Below are positions 7,518-16,482 of a stretch of DNA of 64,000 nt, in pieces. The number at the start of each line of letters is the position of its first letter. The first letter of the stretch is position 1. The position numbers were made by a program, and so were the translations under genes. Source of the DNA: Atopococcus tabaci. GTDB lineage: Bacteria > Bacillota > Bacilli > Lactobacillales > Carnobacteriaceae_A. Location of the stretch: the NCBI GenBank assembly GCA_030535975.1, contig JAUNQW010000002.1, positions 40,925-104,924 of the forward strand, written 5' to 3'. The notes under the pieces are model-generated. The model was not told the DNA's origin. It searched no databases and was given only the letters and a program-made list of their open reading frames with translations.

Positions 7518-10500
7518 CTATTCGGTAACAGCAACATTTTCTTCCCCTAATAAGTCCTTCAATAAACTTAAGTTTTGATCGTTTACCTCCATCCACAGAT
7601 GGCGTTTTAATTTAACTGTTTCTTGCCTGTCTTCAAAATGAATATATACAGGTGTATGACCGGAAAAGCGTTTGATGATCTGTTCAATTCTAAAAGGAAG
7701 GTCTTCTTGTGAAGCCTTGACTCTTAAAAAGAGGCGGCAGGCAGTCATTTCATGATGTATTTTTTCTGCATCTTGCATCTGTGTGACTTGCATACTCCAA
7801 GCTCCCTTTCTCTTTTCAATCTTACCAAGAACTTGGTAAGTCTTCCCTATTTCTATTTTTTTTATATATTGCCGGTAAACTCTAGGAAAGAGTGTCAAAT
7901 TCGTAAAACCGCTGGGGTCTGATGATGTCACAAAGGCCATCGGTTCTCCATTCTTAGTCTGGATTCCTTTGATGTCGTGGATAGTGACTAAAAGACTGGC
8001 TGTAAGTCCTGGGTAGCCTTCACCTATATAGCGGATGTCGTTATACATACGGATTTCTCGATAAAACCCGCTGGGATGGTCTGTAAAAATAAAATCGGTA
8101 TATTCATATTCCTGCTCCATTTTTTCAAGCACCGTTAAATCTTTACTTTCAATATAATGTGGACTGAAAATTTCACCCAGAGTAACGGTAAATTGGCCGC
8201 TTTCGATATTTGTTAAAATGGTTTCTATCGATTGAAGCAGAGTTCCTCTACTTTGAGCGAACTCATCAAAGGCTCCCACATGAATTAGAATTTCTAAAGC
8301 TTCTGGTGATAAAAAAACAGGGTCTGTTTTTTTACAAAAGTCTATGAAATCTCGATACAAACCTTTTTCATATCTCTTAGTAATGATTTCTTCAGCAAAG
8401 CCTCGCTTTAACCGCTTGACTTGATTAAAGCCCAGACGGATTCCCTCCGAATCCATATAATAATTACGGTAGGATTGATTAATGGCAGGACCGAGTATTT
8501 TTATGTTTTCTTTTAATAATTCCTTGAGGTAAAGCTCTTCTTTCTGGCTCGAAGCCGATCGTAAAATAGCCACATAAAAAGCAAGTGGAAAATGAGCCTT
8601 CAAATAAGCCAATTGATAAGCAATCTTGGAGTAAGCAACTGCATGGGAGCGATTGAAACCATAGTCTGCAAAACGCTCAATTAAAAGATAAATATGTTGA
8701 ACTTCTTCTTGATTATAACCATTGGCCATGGCTCCCGTCGTAAAGCGTTCCCGCTGCTCATCTATAATTTTCCTGTCCTTTTTACTGATCGCCCGCCTGA
8801 ATAAATCTGCCTCTCCTAAAGAATAGCCCGCAAACTGCTGGACAATACGCATGATCTGTTCTTGATAGATTATTATTCCATAGGTCTGGTCTAGGATATT
8901 TCTTAAATCAGGATGTAAGTACTCAACTTTTTCATCACCTTTTTTTCTTTGAATGTAAGAGTTTATTTCATTCATCGGTCCCGGGCGGTAGAGAGCGATA
9001 ACCGCCACAATATCTTCAAATTCACTTGGCTGTAAGCGACTGAGTACCCTCTTCATTCCTTCCGATTCAAACTGAAAAATACCGTTGGTGTCTGCTTTTC
9101 GGAAAACTTCAAAGGTTTCTTTATCATCAAAAGGAATTTGACTGATCTTAAAGTCAGGATGATTTCTTTGAGCAAAATAGATAGCATCATTTAAAATCGT
9201 TAGATTTTTCAAGCCTAAAATGTCAAATTTTAATAAGCCTACTGCTTCTAAATCGTGCATCGTATATTGAGTTTGCAGCATGTGGTTCGTACCTTCTTGA
9301 AGGGGTACAACTTCTGCTAATTCCTGGTCGCTGATTACGATACCAGAAGCATGTGTAGATATATTTCTAGGCAGGCCTTCTATTTTTCCGGCTATTAAAT
9401 AAATGAATTGATTAAATGAATTCATACTGATTTTTTGAACAAATTCTTTAGACTCTTCCTGGGCCTCGGCCAGAGTAATCCCAGGCTTGGAGGGGATGCT
9501 TTGTGACCAGGAAGACAATTCTTCTTGGGAAAGTCCAAAGACCCGACCAGTATCACGTACAGCTTGTTTAGCCCCCAAGCTTCCAAAAGTTACTATTTGA
9601 GCGACATGACCTAATCCATAACGTTTTTGAATGTAGTCAAGAATGACCTGCCGCTTGTTGTCTGGAAAATCCAAATCGATATCCGGTGGTGAATAGCGTT
9701 CACTGTTGAGGAAGCGTTCGAAAATCAAATCATAGGCGATAGGATCCACTTCAATGATTTCTAGTGCATAAGCTACGAGAGATCCCGCAGCAGATCCACG
9801 TCCTGGCCCTGTTTGAATTTTTTTGTTTCTAGCAAAAAGCATAATATCCCAGACAATAAGAAAATAGTCTGAAAAACCCATTTCTTCAATGACATTGAGT
9901 TCTTTTTCAAGGCGGTCCATATACTTATCGCTGGTTAAATTCCTCTTCTTCAAGCCTTCATAACTTTTCTCCACAAGCAGCTCATGACTGCTTTGGTTGT
10001 TACCGACTTTAAATTTAGGTAAGCGTTTTTCGTGAAGAGGCAGATTTAACTCACACGAAGCTGCTAATTTTTCAGTTTCCTCAACGGCTTCTAAGAGACC
10101 CGCTTGAAGATATTCTTCTTTAATCTTTTCCATTTCTTCTAAAGCAAATTCATGCGGAATTCTTTCGAACTTCTTTTGATTTGTATAGTCCAGCTGACTT
10201 TTCTCTCCAATGGCCTTCAGGACAAGTCGAGCCTCAAGATCCTCCATTTTCTCATAAGAAAAATGATCGAAAGCAAGGAGTGAATGACTTGCTTCTTTAA
10301 TTTCTGGATGGAGCGAGAGCAATTGTACATCAATACCTAGATAAACAGACTGCTGAACGGCTTGAAAAATGTCTAAAATCGGGCTGAAGTCTTGGCAGGG
10401 ATGCGAGTCTACTTGAGTGCTCTGCAGAGCAAAAACCAGTATTAAATGGCTGCTCTCTTCTAATACTGCCTGGAGCAGCAAATCTTCTTCAGTCAATTTG

Positions 10501-10802
10501 TTTTTATTGATCAAGGCCAGCAGCTGTCGATAGCCTTGATAATTTTCAGCATAACAAAAGCAGTCAATCGTCATGCTTCCATCAGTAGTCAGCTGACAAG
10601 TCAATGATGCACCGATGATGGGATTAATTTTAGACTGCTTGATTACTTGATAAAAATCTATACAGGCATACATTACCTCATGATCACTCAAAGCGACCGC
10701 TGGCAATTCATTTTCTACTGCATATCTTTTAATGTCTTCTACTGTCAAAGTACTTTGGAGCAGACTATAAGAGCTGCTGATATTTAATGGGATATATTTC
10801 AT
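7518..10802 (-). CDS. dnaE: DNA polymerase III alpha subunit, DnaE type
   Basis: The DnaE replicase of Gram-positive bacteria, which extends RNA primers on the lagging strand before PolC takes over. The roughly 1,094-aa protein has an N-terminal PHP domain (VALSDHE), the polymerase palm with GPGRGSAAGS near 332-341 and the catalytic aspartates in PDIDLDFPD near 373-381, the finger motif YGFNRSHAVAYS, and a C-terminal OB fold. It has no PolC-type exonuclease domain. The ATG at 10802 has GGGAGGG 9 bases upstream and yields the normal N-terminus; a longer reading to 10853 has no support. Leftward of the rplS terminator, it begins a unit that probably includes pyk. Confidence 0.95.
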   Translation of the reverse strand: MKYIPLNISSSYSLLQSTLTVEDIKRYAVENELPAVALSDHEVMYACIDFYQVIKQSKINPIIGASLTCQLTTDGSMTIDCFCYAENYQGYRQLLALINKNKLTEEDLLLQAVLEESSHLILVFALQSTQVDSHPCQDFSPILDIFQAVQQSVYLGIDVQLLSLHPEIKEASHSLLAFDHFSYEKMEDLEARLVLKAIGEKSQLDYTNQKKFERIPHEFALEEMEKIKEEYLQAGLLEAVEETEKLAASCELNLPLHEKRLPKFKVGNNQSSHELLVEKSYEGLKKRNLTSDKYMDRLEKELNVIEEMGFSDYFLIVWDIMLFARNKKIQTGPGRGSAAGSLVAYALEIIEVDPIAYDLIFERFLNSERYSPPDIDLDFPDNKRQVILDYIQKRYGLGHVAQIVTFGSLGAKQAVRDTGRVFGLSQEELSSWSQSIPSKPGITLAEAQEESKEFVQKISMNSFNQFIYLIAGKIEGLPRNISTHASGIVISDQELAEVVPLQEGTNHMLQTQYTMHDLEAVGLLKFDILGLKNLTILNDAIYFAQRNHPDFKISQIPFDDKETFEVFRKADTNGIFQFESEGMKRVLSRLQPSEFEDIVAVIALYRPGPMNEINSYIQRKKGDEKVEYLHPDLRNILDQTYGIIIYQEQIMRIVQQFAGYSLGEADLFRRAISKKDRKIIDEQRERFTTGAMANGYNQEEVQHIYLLIERFADYGFNRSHAVAYSKIAYQLAYLKAHFPLAFYVAILRSASSQKEELYLKELLKENIKILGPAINQSYRNYYMDSEGIRLGFNQVKRLKRGFAEEIITKRYEKGLYRDFIDFCKKTDPVFLSPEALEILIHVGAFDEFAQSRGTLLQSIETILTNIESGQFTVTLGEIFSPHYIESKDLTVLEKMEQEYEYTDFIFTDHPSGFYREIRMYNDIRYIGEGYPGLTASLLVTIHDIKGIQTKNGEPMAFVTSSDPSGFTNLTLFPRVYRQYIKKIEIGKTYQVLGKIEKRKGAWSMQVTQMQDAEKIHHEMTACRLFLRVKASQEDLPFRIEQIIKRFSGHTPVYIHFEDRQETVKLKRHLWMEVNDQNLSLLKDLLGEENVAVTE

Positions 10803-10931
10803 ATAGCCATTCCCTCCCTGAATTTTACCTAATATAAGAGCTGTTCCTCTCATTATATTCTATTTAGGTCGATTTATACAGATTTATAAATACAGACAGG
10901 CCGTAATCCCTTAGAAGGGCTATTTTCCGCA

Positions 10932-10988
10932 CAAAAAAAGCCCGGGCAACAGCTAGCATTCACTAGACATTGATTCCGGACTTTTTTG
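10932..10988 (-). terminator. Terminator after rplS
   Basis: Read leftward, AAAAAAGTCCGG pairs with CCGGGCTTTTTTT (one G-U) around a loop that contains a smaller CTAG hairpin. It closes the rpsP-to-rplS unit and separates it from dnaE. Confidence 0.75.
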
Positions 10989-11009
10989 AATAATGTGATT
11001 AAATTATTT

Positions 11010-11369
11010 TTATTTAGTACGATTGTCTTTTTCACGAATACGAGCCGCACGTCCTTGACGGTCACGTAAGTAGTATAAGCGTGATTTTCTTACACGTCCT
11101 CGACGTGTCACTTCAATCTCTTCAACACGTGGTGAATGTAATGGGAAAGTACGTTCTACTCCAACACCGTTAGAAATTTTACGGACAGTATAAGACTCAC
11201 CGATTCCAGAACCTTGGCGCTTGATAACCACACCTTCAAAAATCTGGATACGTTCGCGGTCACCCTCAACAATTTTAGCATGTACACGGACATTATCCCC
11301 AGCTTGGAAATCTGGAAGATCATCACGAAGTTGTTCATTAGTAACTGAATCAATTAATGGATTAATCAT
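11010..11369 (-). CDS. rplS: 50S ribosomal protein L19
   Basis: Sits at the 30S-50S interface. The 119-aa sequence carries family segments such as [33 protein letters not shown] in parts, and [13 protein letters not shown]. It has a strong Shine-Dalgarno (GGGAGG read leftward). It is the last gene of the rpsP-khpA-rimM-trmD-rplS unit, separated from trmD by a 118-base leader-like gap with a perfect palindrome. An overlapping frame-shifted reading from 11156 to 11353 is a shadow. Confidence 0.97.
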   Translation of the reverse strand: MINPLIDSVTNEQLRDDLPDFQAGDNVRVHAKIVEGDRERIQIFEGVVIKRQGSGIGESYTVRKISNGVGVERTFPLHSPRVEEIEVTRRGRVRKSRLYYLRDRQGRAARIREKDNRTK

Positions 11370-11487
11370 TTTTTATTTCTCCTCCCGACATCTACTCTTA
11401 AAGCTCTACTTTAGCGGAATAGTGTTTATATGAGTTTTAAAACTCACCTTATTAAACTAACAAATTTTTCTCTTTTTGTAAAGCTAT
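11370..11487 (-). promoter_or_regulatory. Possible L19 autoregulatory leader
   Basis: This gap between trmD and rplS is unusually long for the operon. It contains the perfect 16-base palindrome TGAGTTTTAAAACTCA (11431-11446), which as RNA folds into a 6-bp hairpin with loop UUAA, followed by a structured-looking stretch before the Shine-Dalgarno. Leaders controlling rplS are known in Bacillota (Rfam L19_leader). Membership of that family was not tested. Confidence 0.4.
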
Positions 11488-12219
11488 TTATTGATTTTCT
11501 TTAAATTCTTTCAACCACTTCTTCTGTTGACTGCTAAGTTCTAACCCTTCTAATAAATCCGGGCGATGGCAGTAAGTCCGCCGCAGAGACTCCTTGTCCC
11601 GCCATTCTTCGATCAAAGCATGATTGCCGCTCCTTAAAACGTCCGGCACTTCCATCCCATTGAATTCAGCAGGACGTGTGTAATGGGGATGTTCCAGTAA
11701 ATCATCAGAGAAAGAGTCAAATTGTGCCGATCCTTCATTACCCAGCACTTCAGGCAGCAGGCGAACAATAGCATCACTCATCACCATCGAAGGGAGTTCT
11801 CCCCCTGTTAAGACATAGTCCCCAATGGATATGTGGTCGGTCGCCAGGTGACGGACTCTCTCATCAAAACCTTCGTAATGACCACAGATAAAGACTAGAT
11901 GGTCTTCCTCTGCTAATTCTTGGGCAAGCTTTTGGTTAAATACTTTACCAATCGGATCAACAATGATGATCCGCGGAGTGACTCCCGGCAGCGGGTCTAG
12001 ATTTTCAATCGCTTGGTAAATAGGTTCCGGCTTCAAAAGCATTCCCGCTCCACCACCATAAGGCGTATCATCAACGATACGATGCCTGCCGATACCATAC
12101 TTTCGAAAATCGATACAAGAAAAGTCGACATGTTTATTTTCTACTGCCCGCTTGATAATCGATGTACTTAAAAAGCCATCAAACATCTCTGGAAATAAAG
12201 TAATAAAATCAATTTTCAT
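11488..12219 (-). CDS. trmD: tRNA (guanine37-N1)-methyltransferase
   Basis: Methylates G37 next to the anticodon using S-adenosylmethionine, preventing +1 frameshifts. It is a SPOUT-family knotted dimer. The 243-aa length is standard. Motifs are FPEMFDG near the start, [22 protein letters not shown] and [13 protein letters not shown], which form the AdoMet-binding knot. It overlaps the end of rimM by 11 bases, the usual coupled arrangement. Confidence 0.97.
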   Translation of the reverse strand: MKIDFITLFPEMFDGFLSTSIIKRAVENKHVDFSCIDFRKYGIGRHRIVDDTPYGGGAGMLLKPEPIYQAIENLDPLPGVTPRIIIVDPIGKVFNQKLAQELAEEDHLVFICGHYEGFDERVRHLATDHISIGDYVLTGGELPSMVMSDAIVRLLPEVLGNEGSAQFDSFSDDLLEHPHYTRPAEFNGMEVPDVLRSGNHALIEEWRDKESLRRTYCHRPDLLEGLELSSQQKKWLKEFKENQ

Positions 12220-12733
12220 CTGTTTCTAACCCCTCAGGAATAGAGACAATAACTTGGCTCGCTTCCAAGTCCACATTTTTAATAACATTTTTAATGATGG
12301 GAAGCAGTAAATCTTTCTTATTTTTTCTTTTTACTACCCAAATATCATTAGAAGCCATCGTTTGGACCTCTTTAATCTGTCCAATACTGTTATGATTTTC
12401 ATCTACTACATCCAAATCAATAATTTCATGAATATAAAAGTTCTTTTCTTCCAAACTGGACTGCTGATCTTCAGCTATGAATAAGTCATGACCGACCCAG
12501 TCCAATACTTCATTAATATTGGTATAAGATTCAAAAGTAAGTAAATCAAATTTTTTATGGATTCTGTGGCTCGTAACAATTAAGGGCAGATAGCAGTCCT
12601 CTTCCTCTTCTAAATACAGGGTATTACCCACTGCAAACCGCTGGTCAGGGAAATCTGTCATATTACTGATGCGGACTTCTCCCTTTATGCCATGCGTATT
12701 GACAATTTCACCAACTTTTACATAGTCTGTCAT
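12209..12733 (-). CDS. rimM: 16S rRNA processing protein RimM
   Basis: Assists maturation of the 30S head by binding S19. The 174-aa protein shows the N-terminal RimM beta-barrel ([18 protein letters not shown]) and the C-terminal PRC-barrel ([14 protein letters not shown], then [18 protein letters not shown]). A 68-base gap with a terminator-like hairpin separates it from khpA. It is translationally coupled to trmD. Confidence 0.95.
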   Translation of the reverse strand: MTDYVKVGEIVNTHGIKGEVRISNMTDFPDQRFAVGNTLYLEEEEDCYLPLIVTSHRIHKKFDLLTFESYTNINEVLDWVGHDLFIAEDQQSSLEEKNFYIHEIIDLDVVDENHNSIGQIKEVQTMASNDIWVVKRKNKKDLLLPIIKNVIKNVDLEASQVIVSIPEGLETDEN

Positions 12734-12764
12734 CTCTACCTCTTTTCTTTCATGGAAATGAATA

Positions 12765-12794
12765 AAATAAGAGGCCGCATAAAAGCAGCCTCTC
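12765..12794 (-). terminator. Hairpin with T-rich tail between khpA and rimM
   Basis: Read leftward, GAGGCTGC pairs with GCGGCCTC (one U-G pair), followed by TTATTTTATT. The tail is imperfect, so it may attenuate or guide processing, lowering rimM-trmD output relative to rpsP. Confidence 0.55.
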
Positions 12795-12801
12795 CCTAAT
12801 C

Positions 12802-13041
12802 TTAATCATCAATAGTTAAACGAACACGCTTAGGAGCATCGATTTGGATGCTGTATAAAATAGTGCGCATGGCTTTAGCAATACGTCCTTTTTTTCCAAT
12901 AACACGTCCCACATCTTCAGGATGTACTGATAAATGGTAATCGTAGAACTCATCAGTTTCTTCCATTTGGATAGAGATATCCTCTGGACGACTAACAAGC
13001 GGTGATACCAAGGTATGAATAAAAGTTTCCATTTTTTCCAT
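12802..13041 (-). CDS. khpA: KH-domain RNA-binding protein KhpA
   Basis: Small KH-domain protein (YlqC family) that in pneumococcus pairs with KhpB/EloR to bind RNA and affect cell elongation. The 79-aa sequence has the KH core with the RNA-binding GKKG loop in VGRVIGKKGRIAKAMRTIL. It lies between rpsP and rimM as in most Bacillota. Two ATGs three codons apart (13041 and 13032) are both possible starts; the Shine-Dalgarno is weak for either. Confidence 0.92.
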   Translation of the reverse strand: MEKMETFIHTLVSPLVSRPEDISIQMEETDEFYDYHLSVHPEDVGRVIGKKGRIAKAMRTILYSIQIDAPKRVRLTIDD

Positions 13042-13078
13042 AGTATTTATACGTCCTTTTTACTAGTTGATTATTAAG

Positions 13079-13354
13079 TTATTTAGTGTTTTTTTCATTA
13101 TGGAATCTTTCCATAAGTCCGGCTTGTGATAGTAAAGCACGAACTGTATCAGATGGTTTAGCACCATTGTGTAACCATTCCATAATTTCTTCTTCTTTTA
13201 AGTTTACTTCTGCCGGTTCAGTCGTTGGATTGTATGTTCCCACATTTTGGATAACTTTCTCAGATTTAACAGCTGAGCGAGAGTCTTGAACAACTACACG
13301 GTAGAAAGGTCTCTTTTTCGATCCTTTACGTTGTAAACGAATTTTAACTGCCAT
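13079..13354 (-). CDS. rpsP: 30S ribosomal protein S16
   Basis: Early-binding 30S assembly protein. The 91-aa sequence begins with the diagnostic [21 protein letters not shown] and contains [10 protein letters not shown]. It has GGAGGTG upstream and its own promoter, so the rpsP-khpA-rimM-trmD-rplS unit can be expressed apart from ffh. Confidence 0.97.
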   Translation of the reverse strand: MAVKIRLQRKGSKKRPFYRVVVQDSRSAVKSEKVIQNVGTYNPTTEPAEVNLKEEEIMEWLHNGAKPSDTVRALLSQAGLMERFHNEKNTK

Positions 13355-13385
13355 ATTTTCACCTCCACATTTATTCGACTTTTAG

Positions 13386-13414
13386 AGTATAGCAAAAGTT
13401 TTTCCTCTTGTAAA
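13386..13414 (-). promoter_or_regulatory. Predicted sigma-A promoter of rpsP
   Basis: Read leftward, TTTACA (-35, 13409-13414) and TATACT (-10, 13386-13391) are 17 bases apart, just after the end of ffh. Confidence 0.65.
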
Positions 13415-13431
13415 GTTTTTTTCTTTACAAA

Positions 13432-14934
13432 TTATTTTTTTCTTCTTATTATTTTTTTCTTCTTTTTTCTTTTTCTTTTGTTGCCCTGATTCTTTGTCGG
13501 GACTTGGTCTCCGCCAAACAAGTCTCCCAGCCCGCCTAAATCTCCCAGGCCCGGCATTTTCTTGCCTTTACCTTTACCGCCAGGCATATTAGACATTTTC
13601 TCCATCATACTATCCATCTTCCCACTGCCCTTACCGCCCGTCATGGAACCCATCATTTTTTTGGACTCATTAAATTGTTTAATCATTCCATTGACTTCAT
13701 TCAAGCTGCGGCCTGAACCAGCAGCAATTCTTCTGCGTCGACTTTGAGAAATAATATTAGGGTTGGTCCGTTCTTCCTCGGTCATAGAATAAATAATAGC
13801 TTTTGTCCAATCCATCTGCCCATCATCTAAATCAAGGTCATCAAGTCCTGGAATACTGTTAAGACCTGGAATCATTTTGATAATGTCCTGCATAGGTCCT
13901 AATTTTTGAACCTGTTTCATCTGATCAAGGAAATCATTAAAATCGTAAGTCTGCTCCCGCATCTTCTCAGCCAGAGCCAGAGCTTCTTCTTCAGAAACTT
14001 CTTCTTCTGCCCGTTCGATCAGGGTTAAAATATCACCCATACCTAAGATCCGGTTCGCCATACGATCCGGGTGGAAAGGCTCTAAATCAGACAACTTCTC
14101 GCCTGTCCCTACAAACTTAATCGGCTTATGGGTAGCAGAAGAAATCGAAAGTGCCGCCCCTCCACGAGTATCTCCATCTAATTTAGTTAAGATAACACTG
14201 GTGATATCCAGAAGTTCATCAAAAGATGAAGCAACATTCACTGCATCCTGACCCGTCATCGAATCAACAACTAAGAAAATTTCATCTGGTCGGACACTGG
14301 TTTTAATAGCTGCTAATTCATCCATCAGCTCTTCATCCACATGCAGACGGCCGGCTGTATCAATGATTACCAAGTCATGATTGTTTTCTTTAGCTGTTTC
14401 GAGTCCTTTTTCAGCAATTTCAACCGGGCTCACCTGATCGCCCATTTCAAAAACAGGAATATCTAATTGCGAACCGACTGTTTTGAGCTGGTCGATAGCT
14501 GCCGGCCGATAAATATCTCCAGCTACCAGTAAAGGCTTTTTCTTTTTGTGTTTGCGTAAATAGTTGGCTAGTTTTCCAGCAGTTGTTGTTTTACCTGATC
14601 CCTGCAGACCAGTCATCATAAAAATGGTAGGTTCATTCGTTTCAGAAAAGTTTAATTCCTGTAACTCGCCTCCCATTAATTCAGTCAACTCATCATTTAC
14701 GATCTTAACCACTTGCTGTCCGCCGGTCAAAGAGCCGATAACCTCTTCACCTTTAGCTTTATCTCGAACATTTTTTACAAATTCTTTTACAATCTTAAAA
14801 TTCACGTCCGCTTCAAGTAAAGCGAGGCGGACCTCCCGCATAACCTCATCAATATCTGCTTCTGTAATCTTACCTTTTTTTCGCAAGACGGAAAAGGCGT
14901 CCTGCAAGCGACCTGTCAAACCTTCAAAAGCCAT
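13432..14934 (-). CDS. ffh: Signal recognition particle protein Ffh
   Basis: GTPase subunit of SRP. It binds signal sequences emerging from the ribosome and the SRP RNA, then docks on FtsY. The 500-aa protein has the N domain, the G domain with P-loop GLQGSGKTTT (109-118), DTAGR and TKLDGD, and the methionine-rich M domain (about 325-450). After a glycine-methionine-rich linker it ends in a strongly basic tail (KRKRKKKKKIIRRKK, last 18 residues or so), more basic than is usual for the family. ylxM lies 11 bases upstream and ftsY before that. Confidence 0.95.
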   Translation of the reverse strand: MAFEGLTGRLQDAFSVLRKKGKITEADIDEVMREVRLALLEADVNFKIVKEFVKNVRDKAKGEEVIGSLTGGQQVVKIVNDELTELMGGELQELNFSETNEPTIFMMTGLQGSGKTTTAGKLANYLRKHKKKKPLLVAGDIYRPAAIDQLKTVGSQLDIPVFEMGDQVSPVEIAEKGLETAKENNHDLVIIDTAGRLHVDEELMDELAAIKTSVRPDEIFLVVDSMTGQDAVNVASSFDELLDITSVILTKLDGDTRGGAALSISSATHKPIKFVGTGEKLSDLEPFHPDRMANRILGMGDILTLIERAEEEVSEEEALALAEKMREQTYDFNDFLDQMKQVQKLGPMQDIIKMIPGLNSIPGLDDLDLDDGQMDWTKAIIYSMTEEERTNPNIISQSRRRRIAAGSGRSLNEVNGMIKQFNESKKMMGSMTGGKGSGKMDSMMEKMSNMPGGKGKGKKMPGLGDLGGLGDLFGGDQVPTKNQGNKRKRKKKKKIIRRKK

Positions 14935-14945
14935 GATTAATCCCT

Positions 14946-15281
14946 CTATTCTCTAATCTTAAACTGATTTAAAATAAATTTTAATTTTTTATCTTCTGGA
15001 TAGTTTTCATCCACATAATCTATCGCTTTTTCAATAACTTCTAGATTGATCGAAAAATCTTTCACGAGATGTAAATCTTTTTCATAAGTCTCCAGTGTCT
15101 TTTCAGACCGATTAACCGCATCATAAACAGCTTGACGGCTCACATCAAAAGAATCAGCAATTTCTGTCAAGCTTAGATCTTCTCTGTAATATAGATTCAT
15201 ATATTTTCTTTGTTTATCAGACAATAAAGATTCATAAAAAGAAAGCAATGTATTGATACGGTTTGTTTTTTCTAGTGCCAT
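14946..15281 (-). CDS. ylxM: YlxM, SRP-associated helix-turn-helix protein
   Basis: A 111-aa sigma-70 region-4-like helix-turn-helix protein (LTEIADSFDVSRQAVYDAVNRSEK). It belongs to the YlxM/p13 family, always found beside ffh and ftsY. In S. mutans YlxM binds SRP components and stimulates Ffh GTPase activity. FYESLLSDKQRKYMNLYYREDLS is the usual N-terminal segment. Here it lies between ftsY and ffh with 8- and 11-base gaps, consistent with one transcript. Confidence 0.92.
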   Translation of the reverse strand: MALEKTNRINTLLSFYESLLSDKQRKYMNLYYREDLSLTEIADSFDVSRQAVYDAVNRSEKTLETYEKDLHLVKDFSINLEVIEKAIDYVDENYPEDKKLKFILNQFKIRE

Positions 15282-15289
15282 ATAATCAC

Positions 15290-16462
15290 CTAGACGGTTT
15301 CTTCTATTAGATCACTGAACAAACCGTAAGCAAAATTATCAGCATCAAATGGACGCAGGTCTTCCATCTTTTCACCAAAACCTACAAACTTAACCGGCAG
15401 ACCGAGTTCTTTACCAATCGCAATGATGATTCCACCCTTGGCTGTTCCGTCCATTTTAGTGAGTACAATCCCTGTAACATCAGTAGTCTGCTTAAATTCT
15501 TTTGCCTGAATAAGTGCATTTTGACCTGTTGTAGCATCTAAAACAAGTAAAACTTCTTGTGGTGCTTCAGGGAGTTCTTTTTGGATTACACGGTGCATTT
15601 TCTCCAACTCCAGCATCAAGTTTTTCTTGTTCTGCAGACGGCCTGCTGTATCTACCATCAAAATATCTGCGCCTGTTTCTTTAGCTTGCTTAATACCATC
15701 AAATACAACCGCTGCCGGATCTCCTCCTATTTCAGAAGATACCACATCTGCTCCTACTCTATCTCCCCAAACATGCAATTGTTCGATCGCTCCGGCCCGG
15801 AAAGTATCTCCAGCTGCCAGAACCACTTTTTTACCTTCTTCGATGTATTGATGGGCCAGTTTTGCAATAGTTGTCGTTTTCCCGACACCATTAACTCCCA
15901 CAAATAAAAGTACAGAAAGACCCTCTTCATTCAAATGGACCCCTTCATAAGGTGGAATACTGTTTTCATAAATATCCACCAAGGTTTTAACGATGAGTTC
16001 TTCAGCATCCTCCATCGTTCGAACGTTTTCAATTTTAGCTTCTTCGCGTAAAATATCTGAAATTTCAAGTGTGGCTTCAAATCCGACATCTGATTCAATC
16101 AGCATATTTTCTATATCTTCAAAAAATTCTTCGTCAATATATCTAAAATTGGCCAGTAATTCATTGATGCGACGCTTCAAAGATTTAGAAGATTTATCTA
16201 AACCCCTGTCAAATCGTTTCACTTCTTCTATTTCTTCTTGAATATCTTCTTTTTCTTCAACGGCAGTGCTTACAAAACGTTCAGTTTGATCTTCTTCTTG
16301 ACTCGCGTCTTCTTCTATTTCTATTATTTTTTCTTTCTCAGCCGGCTTTACTTCGTCAACCGGCTGCTCTTCAGAAAGTTCAGCTTCTTCCCTGCTGACT
16401 TTTTCTTCCTCTTGTTTACTTTGACCTGTAAATACATTTTTTATTCGTTGAAATAAACTCAT
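15290..16462 (-). CDS. ftsY: SRP receptor FtsY
   Basis: Membrane-associated GTPase that receives the Ffh-ribosome complex and hands it to the SecYEG translocon. The 390-aa protein has an acidic, glutamate-rich N-terminal A region (about 15-85), then the NG domain with P-loop GVNGVGKTTT (189-198), DTAGRLQNK and TKMDGTAKGG. This matches the usual Gram-positive size. It follows smc by 20 bases and precedes ylxM by 8. Confidence 0.96.
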   Translation of the reverse strand: MSLFQRIKNVFTGQSKQEEEKVSREEAELSEEQPVDEVKPAEKEKIIEIEEDASQEEDQTERFVSTAVEEKEDIQEEIEEVKRFDRGLDKSSKSLKRRINELLANFRYIDEEFFEDIENMLIESDVGFEATLEISDILREEAKIENVRTMEDAEELIVKTLVDIYENSIPPYEGVHLNEEGLSVLLFVGVNGVGKTTTIAKLAHQYIEEGKKVVLAAGDTFRAGAIEQLHVWGDRVGADVVSSEIGGDPAAVVFDGIKQAKETGADILMVDTAGRLQNKKNLMLELEKMHRVIQKELPEAPQEVLLVLDATTGQNALIQAKEFKQTTDVTGIVLTKMDGTAKGGIIIAIGKELGLPVKFVGFGEKMEDLRPFDADNFAYGLFSDLIEETV

Positions 16463-16482
16463 TCAATCTCATCCTATCTTAA

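Noticed and set aside
10800..10811. Three-codon minigene (ATG GCT ATA TGA, leftward) overlapping the dnaE start
   Set aside because: The Shine-Dalgarno is too close to its ATG and ideally placed for dnaE; probably chance.
10874..11065. Open frame of 63 codons leftward between dnaE and rplS
   Set aside because: It runs through the rplS terminator and overlaps the rplS end in another frame; no ribosome-binding site.
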